From positions 61,258-125,257 of the forward strand of contig JAFVVQ010000035.1 in assembly GCA_017502085.1 (NCBI GenBank): a stretch of DNA of 64,000 bases, written 5' to 3'. Every line of letters starts with the position of its first letter. The stretch's first letter is position 1. The position numbers and the translations under genes are program-made. This document shows positions 8,466 through 17,168 of the stretch, piece by piece. Source of the DNA: Clostridia bacterium (GTDB lineage Bacteria > Bacillota > Clostridia > Oscillospirales > Acutalibacteraceae). The notes beneath the pieces were generated by a model that was given only the letters and a program-made list of their open reading frames with translations, was not told the DNA's origin and did no database searches.

Positions 8466-9236
8466 ATGTTTCTTGCAATTGATATCGGCAACACCAACAT
8501 AACAATGGGCGCATACAACGGCGATACACTCGTTTTCGTTTCACGCCTTGCGACCGACCGTTCGAGAACTCCTGACCAGTATGCCATTGAGTTCAAACAG
8601 ATATTTGCTCTGCACGATGCACCGTCACACAGTTTCAGCGGTGCGGCACTCAGCAGCGTTGTGCCCGAGCTTTCATCAACAATGTGCGAAGCAATTGAGA
8701 GAATAACGGGTCACAGACCGATGGTGCTCGGCCCCGGAATCAAAACGGGAATGAACATTCTTATTGATAACCCCGCTCAGCTTGGCGCAGATCTTCTCGC
8801 CGGTTGCATCGGTGCGGCTGATCTCTACCCTCTTCCCTGCCTTGTAATCGACCTCGGCACGGCAAGTAAAATCAGCGTTATTGATAAAAACGGTGCGTTC
8901 AGAGGTTGCACCATCGCACCGGGAATCGGCATTTCACTTGATGCGCTTTCGCAGAGAACATCCCAACTTCCGAGTATCAGCCTGAAAACCCCCGACCACG
9001 CAATCGGAACAAACACCCTTGATTCCATGCAGTCAGGTACCGTTTTCGGCTTTGCCGCTATGATTGACGGTCTATGCAACAAGCTTGAGGCTGAACTCAA
9101 TCAAGGTAAAATGAGCGCCGTCGCAACGGGCGGACTTGCAAGAGACCTCATCAAAAGCTGCTCAAGAGAAATCGAATTCAACAGAGAGCTCGTCCTCTAC
9201 GGACTAAAGGTTCTTTATGAAAAAAATAAAAAATAA
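8466..9236 (+). CDS. coaX: type III pantothenate kinase
   Basis: Phosphorylates pantothenate in the first step of coenzyme A synthesis. It is the ASKHA-fold type III enzyme, not inhibited by CoA and with a poor affinity for ATP in characterised members. AIDIGNTN at residues 4-11 is the phosphate-1 motif; VIDLGTASKISVID is the second phosphate motif, slightly changed from the usual GTATT. Length 256 matches the family. GAAAGGGTG precedes the ATG. The next gene is an ECF substrate-binding component, so vitamin uptake and activation are probably linked. Confidence 0.95.
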   Translation: MFLAIDIGNTNITMGAYNGDTLVFVSRLATDRSRTPDQYAIEFKQIFALHDAPSHSFSGAALSSVVPELSSTMCEAIERITGHRPMVLGPGIKTGMNILIDNPAQLGADLLAGCIGAADLYPLPCLVIDLGTASKISVIDKNGAFRGCTIAPGIGISLDALSQRTSQLPSISLKTPDHAIGTNTLDSMQSGTVFGFAAMIDGLCNKLEAELNQGKMSAVATGGLARDLIKSCSREIEFNRELVLYGLKVLYEKNKK

Positions 9237-9313
9237 TCCGAGATAAGTACTCCGTTAATCTGTCAAATTTTGCGTTGCATCCTTTACGGAGCAACAGCAA
9301 GGAGGAATATATT

Positions 9314-9946
9314 ATGAAAAAAACCGCAAAGACCCTGAAAAACGCAAAAATACTGCGTTTGACCCAACTATCCGTTCTTGTTGCGCTGCTGTTGATTTTC
9401 GGCTTCACAAACATCGGATACATCAAAATCGGCGTCATTGAAATCACGCTGAACATTATTCCCGTTGCCGTCGGTGCAATCGTACTCGGTCCTTCTGCCG
9501 GGGCGGTATGCGGTGCGGTTTTCGGTCTGACAAGTTTCTGGCAGGCCGCTTCGGGCACGAGCGCATTCGGTATGATGCTCTTCCAGCACAGTCCGCTTTA
9601 CACCTTCATTCTCTGTTTTATTCCGCGTCTGCTTGAAGGTCTGCTGACTGCTCTTATCTTCAAGGCACTGATGAAGGGCTGCAAAAACAATTCTCTTCCC
9701 TGTGCCGTCGCAAGTCTCGCCTGCCCTCTTCTCAACACACTGATGTTTGTGGGTTCGTTTATCCTTCTTTTTATGAAAACGGATATCTTCACGAATCTCT
9801 ATACGCAGTCCGCCGCAACCAACATCGGCGCATTCTTCGTCTGGTTTGTCGGACTCAACGGCCTTGTTGAAGCCATTGCGGGCTTCATCATCGCAACCGC
9901 TGTTTCGAAGGCGCTCCTTACCGCAAACAAAAGACTCAAACTATAA
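9314..9946 (+). CDS. ECF transporter substrate-binding (S) component, probably for pantothenate
   Basis: Small integral membrane protein with about six membrane helices (210 residues). It binds a vitamin and works with shared EcfA/A'/T energy-coupling proteins that are encoded elsewhere. The N-terminal LTQLSVLVALLLIFGF with a downstream conserved small-residue helix (GPSAGAVCGAVFGLTSFW) is the S-component pattern. Start ATG at 9314 is preceded by AAGGAGG, and 13 upstream codons in frame are discarded. Adjacency to coaX points to pantothenate as substrate, but this is inference. It could be another S component. Confidence 0.82.
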   Translation: MKKTAKTLKNAKILRLTQLSVLVALLLIFGFTNIGYIKIGVIEITLNIIPVAVGAIVLGPSAGAVCGAVFGLTSFWQAASGTSAFGMMLFQHSPLYTFILCFIPRLLEGLLTALIFKALMKGCKNNSLPCAVASLACPLLNTLMFVGSFILLFMKTDIFTNLYTQSAATNIGAFFVWFVGLNGLVEAIAGFIIATAVSKALLTANKRLKL

Positions 9947-9961
9947 TCCCGAGGTGATACA

Positions 9962-10876
9962 ATGCCCATCAAAATTGCCAACGAGCTTCCCGCGCACAAG
10001 GCGCTTGAGGCGGAAAACATATTCGTTATGACGGAAGAACGTGCCATCAGCCAGGATATCCGTCCTCTGAGAATCATTCTGCTCAATCTGATGCCCACAA
10101 AAATTGAAACCGAAACGCAGATACTGCGTTTGCTGAGCAATTCTCCGCTTCAGGTTGAAGTTGAGCTTCTGCAGGTCAAATCCCATAAGTCAAAAAACAC
10201 ATCCGCCGAGCATATGCTGAAATTCTACAAGACTTTTGACGAAATCTGCGACCAGAAATATGACGGTATGATAGTCACGGGCGCACCCGTTGAAAATCTT
10301 GATTTCGAACAGGTGGATTATTGGGAGGAACTTTGCACCATCTTCGAATGGAGCAAGAAACACGTTTATTCAACCTTCCATATCTGCTGGGGTGCTCAGG
10401 CAGGGCTTTACTATCACTACGGCGTGCCGAAATATCCGCTTGAGAAAAAGCTTTTCGGCGTATTCCCCCACAGAAGCCTTGATAACCTGCATCCGCTTAT
10501 GAGAGGTCTTGACGACGAATTCTTCGTACCTCATTCAAGACATACGGAAAACAGAATGAACGATATCGCCCTCGTCAAAGATCTGCAGATCATTTCATAT
10601 TCCGAAATGGCGGGCGTGCATCTCATTTCCGATATGGCATGCAGAAACTTCTTCGCAACCGGACACTCGGAATACGACCGCGATACGCTCTCCAAGGAAT
10701 ATTTCAGAGACGTCAACAAAGGTTTACCCATTGACCCTCCGTACAACTACTTCCCCGACAACAACCCGTCAATGACCCCGAAAATGGAGTGGAGAAGCGC
10801 CGCCAACATAATCTTCGCAAACTGGCTCAACTACTTCGTTTATCAGCAGACTCCCTATGACTTAAGCACTTTATAA
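9962..10876 (+). CDS. metA: MetA-family homoserine O-acyltransferase, acetyl-CoA type
   Basis: Activates homoserine for methionine synthesis. The catalytic Cys142 is in [14 protein letters not shown], and the His/Glu partners lie in PHSRHTE and GHSEYDR. Position 111, in TGAPVE, is glutamate. In characterised MetA enzymes Glu111 gives acetyl-CoA use and Gly111 gives succinyl-CoA use, so this should make O-acetylhomoserine despite the usual label of succinyltransferase. Length 304 is normal. Ribosome site GAGGTGAT is 6 bases upstream; the gene starts 16 bases after the ECF gene. No methionine or SAM riboswitch is seen nearby. Confidence 0.94.
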   Translation: MPIKIANELPAHKALEAENIFVMTEERAISQDIRPLRIILLNLMPTKIETETQILRLLSNSPLQVEVELLQVKSHKSKNTSAEHMLKFYKTFDEICDQKYDGMIVTGAPVENLDFEQVDYWEELCTIFEWSKKHVYSTFHICWGAQAGLYYHYGVPKYPLEKKLFGVFPHRSLDNLHPLMRGLDDEFFVPHSRHTENRMNDIALVKDLQIISYSEMAGVHLISDMACRNFFATGHSEYDRDTLSKEYFRDVNKGLPIDPPYNYFPDNNPSMTPKMEWRSAANIIFANWLNYFVYQQTPYDLSTL

Positions 10877-10888
10877 TACATTCGGGAA

Positions 10889-10921
10889 TAAAAAAAGCCG
10901 CCCTGAATCTTTCGGGGCGGC
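10889..10921 (-). terminator. terminator of the DUF1294 gene
   Basis: GCCGCCCTGAA (10897-10907) pairs with TTCGGGGCGGC (10911-10921); seven T follow on the minus strand. The plus-strand side is A-rich, so metA has only this hairpin and no T-run. Confidence 0.8.
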
Positions 10922-10936
10922 AGAGAAAATAAAAAA

Positions 10937-11221
10937 TCACTTTGTGTAAAGATAAACGGCGGCTATAACGACCGCCACGTGCAGAATTATTTCAAGAGGC
11001 AGACCGACCATAAACTTGATATGCTTGGTTTTATGCCTTATCAATTTCATCGTTATGAGCATGGGTAATGCTCCTCCGATGAATCCGATGCCCATAAGCG
11101 TTGCTTCGGGCACTCTCCATGCACCCTTTATTGCCGCACGCTTATCATGCACCGTCAGGATAACCGACACAACGGCAATAACGAGATAAAAAAGAAGAAA
11201 AGCATTGATAAACGGTTGCAT
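10937..11221 (-). CDS. DUF1294 small membrane protein
   Basis: A 94-residue protein with three hydrophobic segments. The DUF1294 fingerprint is complete: DKRAAIKGAWRVPE, GGALP and RHKTKH. Function is unknown in the family. The start is the ATG at 11221 with AGGTGA 6 bases upstream; an upstream ATG in the same frame would add an unlikely polar leader. It stands alone, divergent from the lipoprotein gene, with its own terminator. Confidence 0.85.
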   Translation of the reverse strand: MQPFINAFLLFYLVIAVVSVILTVHDKRAAIKGAWRVPEATLMGIGFIGGALPMLITMKLIRHKTKHIKFMVGLPLEIILHVAVVIAAVYLYTK

Positions 11222-11259
11222 GGAATCACCTTTAATCTGAATATTAAGTGAGGACAGAT

Positions 11260-12753
11260 ATGAAAAAACTATCGTCACTTGTGATAATTATATGCCTTCT
11301 GCTGACATCTTGTCAACTCGAAAGCGGAAATCTTTCTTCCGAATCAAACCCCGTCAGCATTACGGAAGGAACAACAGAACTATATACCGTTGATATCAAT
11401 TCCTTTACCGAAACGACATACACGACGGGAGTGACGGAACCGACCGATATCAGCGGCATACCCGTTCCGGAAGAAACACTGACGGCAGACAATTCTGTCA
11501 CAGCTTCATCACAGAAGGTCACGTCAGCCACTTCATCACAAGTTCAAACCACAAACAAACCAACATCCGCCGTCAGACCGACCGTTCCAACCACAAAAAA
11601 GCCGACCGTACCCGCAACGCAGAAACCGACCGCTCCCACGACTCAGCCGCAGCCTTCGGCGTCGGAGATGAGAGCAATCTGGATATCTTGCTATGACTAT
11701 ACGAGCGCGGCAGGCAAAACCAGAGCTCAGTACAAGGCTGTTACGGACAAAATGTTCCGCACAATCAAATCAAACGGACTCAACACAGCATTCGTTCATC
11801 TGCGTGCAAATTCCGACGCATTCTATAAATCCTCAATCTTCCCGTATTCGGTATATATCGCAGGTAAAGAGGGCGCATCACTTCCCTTCGACCCGTTTGA
11901 GGTGTTGCTCGAAAGTGCAGCGGCAAACGGAATTTCGGTTCACGGATGGATAAACCCGTTCAGAGTATCGACACAGAACAAGGTTGCCGCTCTCAGCGCA
12001 ACAAATCCCGCAAAAATAATCCTTGATTCGGGCAATGCCGACGGCAGAGTGTGTGTTCTTTCAAACGGTATTTACTATAATCCCGCAGATACCGAAAATC
12101 ATAAGCTCATTCTTGACGGCGTTAAGGAAATAATTTCAAAATACAACATCGACGGAATACATATCGATGACTATTTTTATCCGTCAACAGATGCTTCAAT
12201 CGACAAAACACAGTATAATACTTACAGACAATCGGGCGGTACACTGACCCTTGCAAAATGGAGGGTCGCCAATATCAACGCCTTTGTTTCGGCTCTTTAT
12301 TCAACCGTCAAAGCGACTGATTCAAGCCTCGTTGTGAGCATCAGCCCCTCGGGTCAGCTTGACAAAACCCTTCGCGAAAATTCTGCCGACTGCAGAACAT
12401 GGCTTTCGCATAAAGGTTATGCGGACATGATTATTCCGCAGATTTATTTCGGATTCAACCATCAGACCGAAGATTTCAACAAGCTTCTGAAGCAGTGGGC
12501 ATCTCTGCCCAGACACAGCTCCGTAAGGCTCGTTTGCGGTATTGCCGCTTATAAGTGTGCCAAAGCGGACAACTACGCGGGAAGCGGCAAAACGGAATGG
12601 CAGAATTCAACCGATATTCTCGCCCGACAGATAACGGCAATCAGGAGCAACAAGAATTACAGCGGCTTTGCGGTATTCTCATATGCCGACCTTGAAAGAG
12701 CCGCCTGCAAAACAGAAATTGAAAATATGAAGAAAACCATTTCAGCAAATTAA
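11260..12753 (+). CDS. secreted lipoprotein, GHL10 (DUF187/YngK-like) glycosyl hydrolase-like
   Basis: Lipoprotein signal: basic start, hydrophobic core and lipobox LTSC at residues 17-20. A Ser/Thr-rich spacer and then a Pro/Thr linker with repeated KPT/TTKKPT units run to about residue 130. The rest is the GHL10 TIM barrel: EMRAIWISCYDY, HLRANSDAFY, HGWINPFR, DGIHIDDYFYP and MIIPQIYFG. The family resembles glycoside hydrolases and occurs on cell surfaces; a role at peptidoglycan or surface polysaccharide is suggested, not proven. A GTG 12 bases upstream is rejected in favour of ATG 11260 with a GAGG site. Only 11 bases separate it from the amidase gene. Confidence 0.85.
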   Translation: MKKLSSLVIIICLLLTSCQLESGNLSSESNPVSITEGTTELYTVDINSFTETTYTTGVTEPTDISGIPVPEETLTADNSVTASSQKVTSATSSQVQTTNKPTSAVRPTVPTTKKPTVPATQKPTAPTTQPQPSASEMRAIWISCYDYTSAAGKTRAQYKAVTDKMFRTIKSNGLNTAFVHLRANSDAFYKSSIFPYSVYIAGKEGASLPFDPFEVLLESAAANGISVHGWINPFRVSTQNKVAALSATNPAKIILDSGNADGRVCVLSNGIYYNPADTENHKLILDGVKEIISKYNIDGIHIDDYFYPSTDASIDKTQYNTYRQSGGTLTLAKWRVANINAFVSALYSTVKATDSSLVVSISPSGQLDKTLRENSADCRTWLSHKGYADMIIPQIYFGFNHQTEDFNKLLKQWASLPRHSSVRLVCGIAAYKCAKADNYAGSGKTEWQNSTDILARQITAIRSNKNYSGFAVFSYADLERAACKTEIENMKKTISAN

Positions 12754-12764
12754 CGGGGAAACAA

Positions 12765-15686
12765 ATGATGATGAAAAACAACAAAGTAATAATAGCAACA
12801 ATAATCTGCATTGCGGTTGCCATAGCAGGTATCATTATCGGTATGGCAGTCACGGGCAAATTCTCGCAATCCAAAGGAGAAAACGGCACAACTTCTGCCG
12901 TCACCGAGCAGGAAACCGTAACGGCTTCCGCAAACACAAGACCAAAAAGCGATTTGCCCGCATCAATCGTTGCAACGGTTTACGGCTCATATTCCGACAA
13001 AAGCGCCGACGACCTTGCAAAATTCAATTTTATCGGCTTCAACACGGTTATTTTTGACCTTACCGCCGAAAATACGGAAACGGTCATTCCTCTTTTTGAT
13101 GCGGCAAAAGCAAACAAGCTTTATTTCGGTATCAAAGCCGATATTTCTCAGGGCAGTCACTATCTGACAGATTTCGTCAGGAAAAACAACGTTGATTTCG
13201 TGATTCTTTCGGGTGCCGACGAATCAGACCCTGCTTTTTCGGAAAGTACCGTTAAAATCTGCGAAAGCATAAAGGCAACGGATTCCGCAATCTCAATCGG
13301 CATTGAGCCTCTGAATTTTGAGAATGCCCACACAAATATAACTTCACTCATCGGCACAAAAGCGGATTTCGTTTTTCTCAAGCAAAAAGGCAATGACAAG
13401 GCGGGTAACAAGGCGTTTTCAAACGCTCAGCTTGTCTGGAGCGAGGAAGCAGCTCCCGTCTGGCTCTGCCACTGTCTTCTCGGCATTTCGTCTTACAATG
13501 CGGAAAAGGCAACCGACACAATCGCTCTGATTTCAGCTTCCGCAGATATGGCTCTTTGCAAAGGTCTCGCATTCTATCCCTTCGCTGATATTGCTGCGGC
13601 AAGCGGTGCCGCCGCCGAATCGGTTATGAGCTACATAAAGACAAGAGACACTTATCTGCTTGACAAGGAATTTGAAATCACAAACTACAATAAAACTAAA
13701 ATCACTGTTGAGGAATCAAAGGTCACTTTCAGAGGATCGTCCAGTCCCGCATACGACCTTCTCTGCAACGGTCAGAAGCTGAACGTTGCCAAAAACGGCG
13801 ATTTCTCGGTTGACTGCGAACTGAACCCCGGCAGCAACACCGTGAAATTTGAACATAAAGGTAAAACCTATACTTACGAGGTTACCTACAAAATCAAGCT
13901 TCTCAAATCCGTTTCGCCCGCGGACAATTCAACCGTTCCCGGCGGAATGCAGGTTGAAGTGACGGCAATTGCACTCAAGGGTGCAAAGCTGACCGTTACC
14001 TTCAACGGAAAAACAATCAATATGACTGAGCTCGGAAACATCAGCGAAAGCGACGACACCTCACCCGATACCGAATCGGATTTCGCAGATTTCTCAGCAA
14101 CTCTCTCGACTCCGCAGGGCACGGCATCTGTTCAGAAGCTCGGCAAATTCACGGTCAAAGCCACGTACGGCTCGCTGACCGAAACAATGAGCGGCGGCAG
14201 TATCAACGTTTCCGCTAAGCCTGCTCCCCCGCCCGCACCGAAGCCCCCCGCAACCACAACCAAACCGACAACAACCCAGACTCCGACGAAAGCCCCGACC
14301 ACAGCGGCTCCCACGAAACCTGTCAGCAACACAGACACTCAATCATCATCGGACAAGACTCCCACCGCACAAATCACAACTCCGCCCACAGTCATCACAA
14401 CGGGCGGTACAAACGTCGATATGCTTGAGAGATATTATTACACCAGAGATTACGGTCTCGGCACCGCAAAAATCTGCGAAGTCATTGAAGATTACGTTGA
14501 GGTTTATCCCGGCAACACATCTTCAACCTATTCCGTGCCCGACTGCTCACCTCTGCCCAAAAACACGCTTGACTACGTAAATGACACTGCCGTTTTCGAC
14601 GAAACGGATACATATTATATTCTTGCATCGGGTGTTAAAATTCCCCATCTTCACGAGGAGAGGCTCCCCTCGGGAGTTCAGGGCAAGATTACCCACGTCA
14701 GAATTTCCGACGGCTACGTTATGCCCAAAAACACAATCAGGGTTGTTTCAACATCCTGCAACGATAAAGAAACCGTTATCGTTCTTGATATGAACAGACC
14801 TGTTGCTTTCAATGCAAAACTGACGGGTCAGACCTACGGTTTATATGCTCCCGGCAGACCCGTTACCGTCAGTTCTCTCAACTGCACGGGACTTGAGTTC
14901 GTTTTCAGCGATACCGAATCCGCAATCGGAAGCAATTCCTTTATGAATTCTGTTATCAAGAGCAGCAAATGGAGCTCGGATAAATCCGCTTCGACCGTTA
15001 CTCTCTCCCTCACTCTCGCCAACAAAGGCAGATTCTACGGCTTCCATTACGAATATAACAAAGACGGTATGCTGGTAATCACTGTCAGCCACAAACCGAA
15101 ATCACTCAGCGATGCGGTTATTCTGCTCGACCCCGGTCACGGCGGTATCGACCCCGGTGCAATATGCTCGGTCAACGTTACCGGTCTGAGCAACGAGAAG
15201 GATATAAACCTTTCAATCGCCACAAAGGTCAAGGAACTTCTTGAGGCTGAGGGTGCAACCGTTGTGATGACAAGAAACGGCGACGATTGGAAAAGCTATA
15301 CACAGAGAAACAATGCCGTCAGGGAACGTGACCCCGATATGTTCATTTCCATCCATTGCGATTCAAGCACTTCCGCTTCGGCAACAGGTACGTCTGCTTA
15401 CTATTACAGAGCGTATTCTCAGCCGCTTGCAAAATCGATTCACAATTCTCTCGTCAGCGCATACAAGAACGAAATATACAAGGACAGAAACGATATCAAG
15501 ATTGACAGAGGCACGTATTTCTATGCCTTCAACGTTATCAGGGTTGAAGAATGCCCTGCAATCCTTATTGAATACGGTTTTGTTTCCAACACCGATGAAT
15601 GCCAGACACTTCAGTCAGCCGAAAACAGAGATATCCTTGCAAAAGCTACCGTTGACGGCATCAAGAATTATCTCTCAGCAAACTGA
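12765..15686 (+). CDS. large membrane-anchored N-acetylmuramoyl-L-alanine amidase (Amidase_3) with TIM-barrel-like region
   Basis: Predicted cell-wall hydrolase cutting the lactyl-amide bond between MurNAc and the stem peptide. One N-terminal membrane helix (about 6-27) anchors it outside. Residues 60-290 resemble a GH18/GHL-like barrel. Two beta-rich regions and a Pro/Thr linker (about 485-540) follow, then another beta domain, and finally Amidase_3 at about 783-973. All zinc ligands are present: His in DPGHGG, Glu in NEKD, His in SIHCD, and the catalytic Glu in LIEYGF. At 973 residues it is several times longer than CwlC-type amidases. Probably co-transcribed with the preceding GHL10 lipoprotein. 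Its 3' end overlaps the convergent gene by 26 bases. Confidence 0.9.
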   Translation: MMMKNNKVIIATIICIAVAIAGIIIGMAVTGKFSQSKGENGTTSAVTEQETVTASANTRPKSDLPASIVATVYGSYSDKSADDLAKFNFIGFNTVIFDLTAENTETVIPLFDAAKANKLYFGIKADISQGSHYLTDFVRKNNVDFVILSGADESDPAFSESTVKICESIKATDSAISIGIEPLNFENAHTNITSLIGTKADFVFLKQKGNDKAGNKAFSNAQLVWSEEAAPVWLCHCLLGISSYNAEKATDTIALISASADMALCKGLAFYPFADIAAASGAAAESVMSYIKTRDTYLLDKEFEITNYNKTKITVEESKVTFRGSSSPAYDLLCNGQKLNVAKNGDFSVDCELNPGSNTVKFEHKGKTYTYEVTYKIKLLKSVSPADNSTVPGGMQVEVTAIALKGAKLTVTFNGKTINMTELGNISESDDTSPDTESDFADFSATLSTPQGTASVQKLGKFTVKATYGSLTETMSGGSINVSAKPAPPPAPKPPATTTKPTTTQTPTKAPTTAAPTKPVSNTDTQSSSDKTPTAQITTPPTVITTGGTNVDMLERYYYTRDYGLGTAKICEVIEDYVEVYPGNTSSTYSVPDCSPLPKNTLDYVNDTAVFDETDTYYILASGVKIPHLHEERLPSGVQGKITHVRISDGYVMPKNTIRVVSTSCNDKETVIVLDMNRPVAFNAKLTGQTYGLYAPGRPVTVSSLNCTGLEFVFSDTESAIGSNSFMNSVIKSSKWSSDKSASTVTLSLTLANKGRFYGFHYEYNKDGMLVITVSHKPKSLSDAVILLDPGHGGIDPGAICSVNVTGLSNEKDINLSIATKVKELLEAEGATVVMTRNGDDWKSYTQRNNAVRERDPDMFISIHCDSSTSASATGTSAYYYRAYSQPLAKSIHNSLVSAYKNEIYKDRNDIKIDRGTYFYAFNVIRVEECPAILIEYGFVSNTDECQTLQSAENRDILAKATVDGIKNYLSAN

Positions 15687-16059
15687 CTTGACGGCTGATC
15701 AGATCGCAAAGTTTATAGGCGGGTATGCTTATAAGAAACCAGCATCCGCAGAAATGCAGACAAATCTGACCCATAAGGTTAAACGGCTTGTGTGAATAAT
15801 CCCATACTCCCCAACCCATGCGCACGTTGACTATCAGTCCGACGGCAAATTCAAAGCTCGTTATGACAATCATACCGAGAATGCAACGCAAAAAAAGACT
15901 CAGCGATCTGCTTTTGTTAATAAGATTCAGAAGCATCAGCACCGCTCCGCCTGTGAGCACCATCGACCAATGGGTGTATCCTCTGACAAGTAATTCAACC
16001 AGTCCGTAAGCCACTCCGCCAAATGCAAAACACATAAAATATTCTTTCAGTTTATCCAC
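15661..16059 (-). CDS. small membrane protein, putative ABC_trans_CmpB family
   Basis: 132 residues with four hydrophobic segments. The VWDYSHKPFNLMGQICLHF motif matches the WDYSxxPxNxxGxIC signature of the family named ABC_trans_CmpB (putative ABC-transporter type IV), for which no transport role has been shown. The protein has no ABC subunit next to it. Its last 26 bases overlap the 3' end of the amidase gene on the other strand, and no terminator is visible for either. Confidence 0.72.
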   Translation of the reverse strand: MDKLKEYFMCFAFGGVAYGLVELLVRGYTHWSMVLTGGAVLMLLNLINKSRSLSLFLRCILGMIVITSFEFAVGLIVNVRMGWGVWDYSHKPFNLMGQICLHFCGCWFLISIPAYKLCDLISRQVSLLRDNS

Positions 16060-16099
16060 AAAATCACCTTAATTTAATATAAGTAAAAGAGGTGTTATT

Positions 16100-17164
16100 A
16101 TGCGGCGTATGACCGCTTTGGTAAAACCTGCTTCATCGCTGTGCAATCTGAAATGCAACTACTGCTTCTATTGCGACGAAGCCGAAAACAGAACAGGCGG
16201 CACAGGTACTGTTATGACGGAAGAGACTGCCGCCAATCTGATAAAAAACGTTTTTGAATTCTGCGGTGAAAATTCCGATATCAGCTTTATGTTTCAGGGC
16301 GGAGAGCCGCTTCTTGCCGGTCTTGATTTTTTTAAAAGATTTGTTCATACCGCAAATACTCTTAAGGATAAAAAAACTCACATAAACTATTCGCTCCAGA
16401 CAAACGGCACGCTCATTGACGGAGATTTCTGCAGATTTTTCAAAGAAAATAATTTTCTTATCGGTGTTTCAATCGACGGTGACGAAGCAATTCACAACCT
16501 CAACCGTTGCGACTCGTTTGAAAAAGCAATCAATGGCGTATCTCTTCTTCGGGAATACGGCGTGGATTTCAATATTCTCTCCGTTATCACCGCAAAAACC
16601 GATGCTGCAAAGCTTTTTGAATTCTATAAAGAAAACGGATTCCGTGACGTTCAGCCCATATACTGCCTCGACCCTCTCAACGGTGAAAAAAACGATTTCA
16701 GTCTTGACGCAAAATCTTTTGCCAGATTCCAGAAGAGATTCTTCAACCTCTGGTTTGCCGAGATTTCAAGGGGCGAAAGATTTTACGTCAGGGATTTTGA
16801 CAATCTGCTCTCGCTGCTCACAAACGGTGTTGCCGAGCAATGCGGAGCAACAGGCAGATGCAATGCTCAGCTCGTTGTTGAAGCCGACGGCACCTGCTAT
16901 CCCTGTGACTTTTACTGTCTCGACGAATTCGAATGCCCGAATATCAATACGTCATCTATAAACGGTATTCTCAATTCCGAAGGTTTGCGGAAGTTTATGG
17001 AATACGATGAACCTAAAAACAAACTCTGTGCCTCCTGCCCCGTTGCACGGCTTTGCGGCGGCGGATGTAAGCGATACAGAAGCCTCTACAATCAGCTTTC
17101 GGGTTATTGCCCGAGAATGGATTTCATAATGCATGCCGTTGAAAAACTCAGAAACGTGAGGTAA
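16100..17164 (+). CDS. anaerobic sulfatase-maturating radical SAM enzyme
   Basis: Oxidises an active-site Cys or Ser of a sulfatase to formylglycine without oxygen. CNLKCNYCFYC near residues 15-25 gives the CX3CX2C radical SAM motif. FMFQGGEP and the long SPASM tail with CNAQ, CYPC, C-x-x-CPVARLCGGGC bind two further clusters. Length 354 is slightly under the usual 370-400. The direct neighbour four bases downstream is a sulfatase with a Cys-type motif, its probable substrate. AGAGGTG precedes the ATG. Confidence 0.93.
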   Translation: MRRMTALVKPASSLCNLKCNYCFYCDEAENRTGGTGTVMTEETAANLIKNVFEFCGENSDISFMFQGGEPLLAGLDFFKRFVHTANTLKDKKTHINYSLQTNGTLIDGDFCRFFKENNFLIGVSIDGDEAIHNLNRCDSFEKAINGVSLLREYGVDFNILSVITAKTDAAKLFEFYKENGFRDVQPIYCLDPLNGEKNDFSLDAKSFARFQKRFFNLWFAEISRGERFYVRDFDNLLSLLTNGVAEQCGATGRCNAQLVVEADGTCYPCDFYCLDEFECPNINTSSINGILNSEGLRKFMEYDEPKNKLCASCPVARLCGGGCKRYRSLYNQLSGYCPRMDFIMHAVEKLRNVR

Positions 17165-17168
17165 CGAT

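Noticed and set aside
9237-9313. Riboswitch ahead of the ECF gene
   Set aside because: Only 77 bases with no conserved riboswitch core that I recognise; a normal ribosome site is the only clear element.
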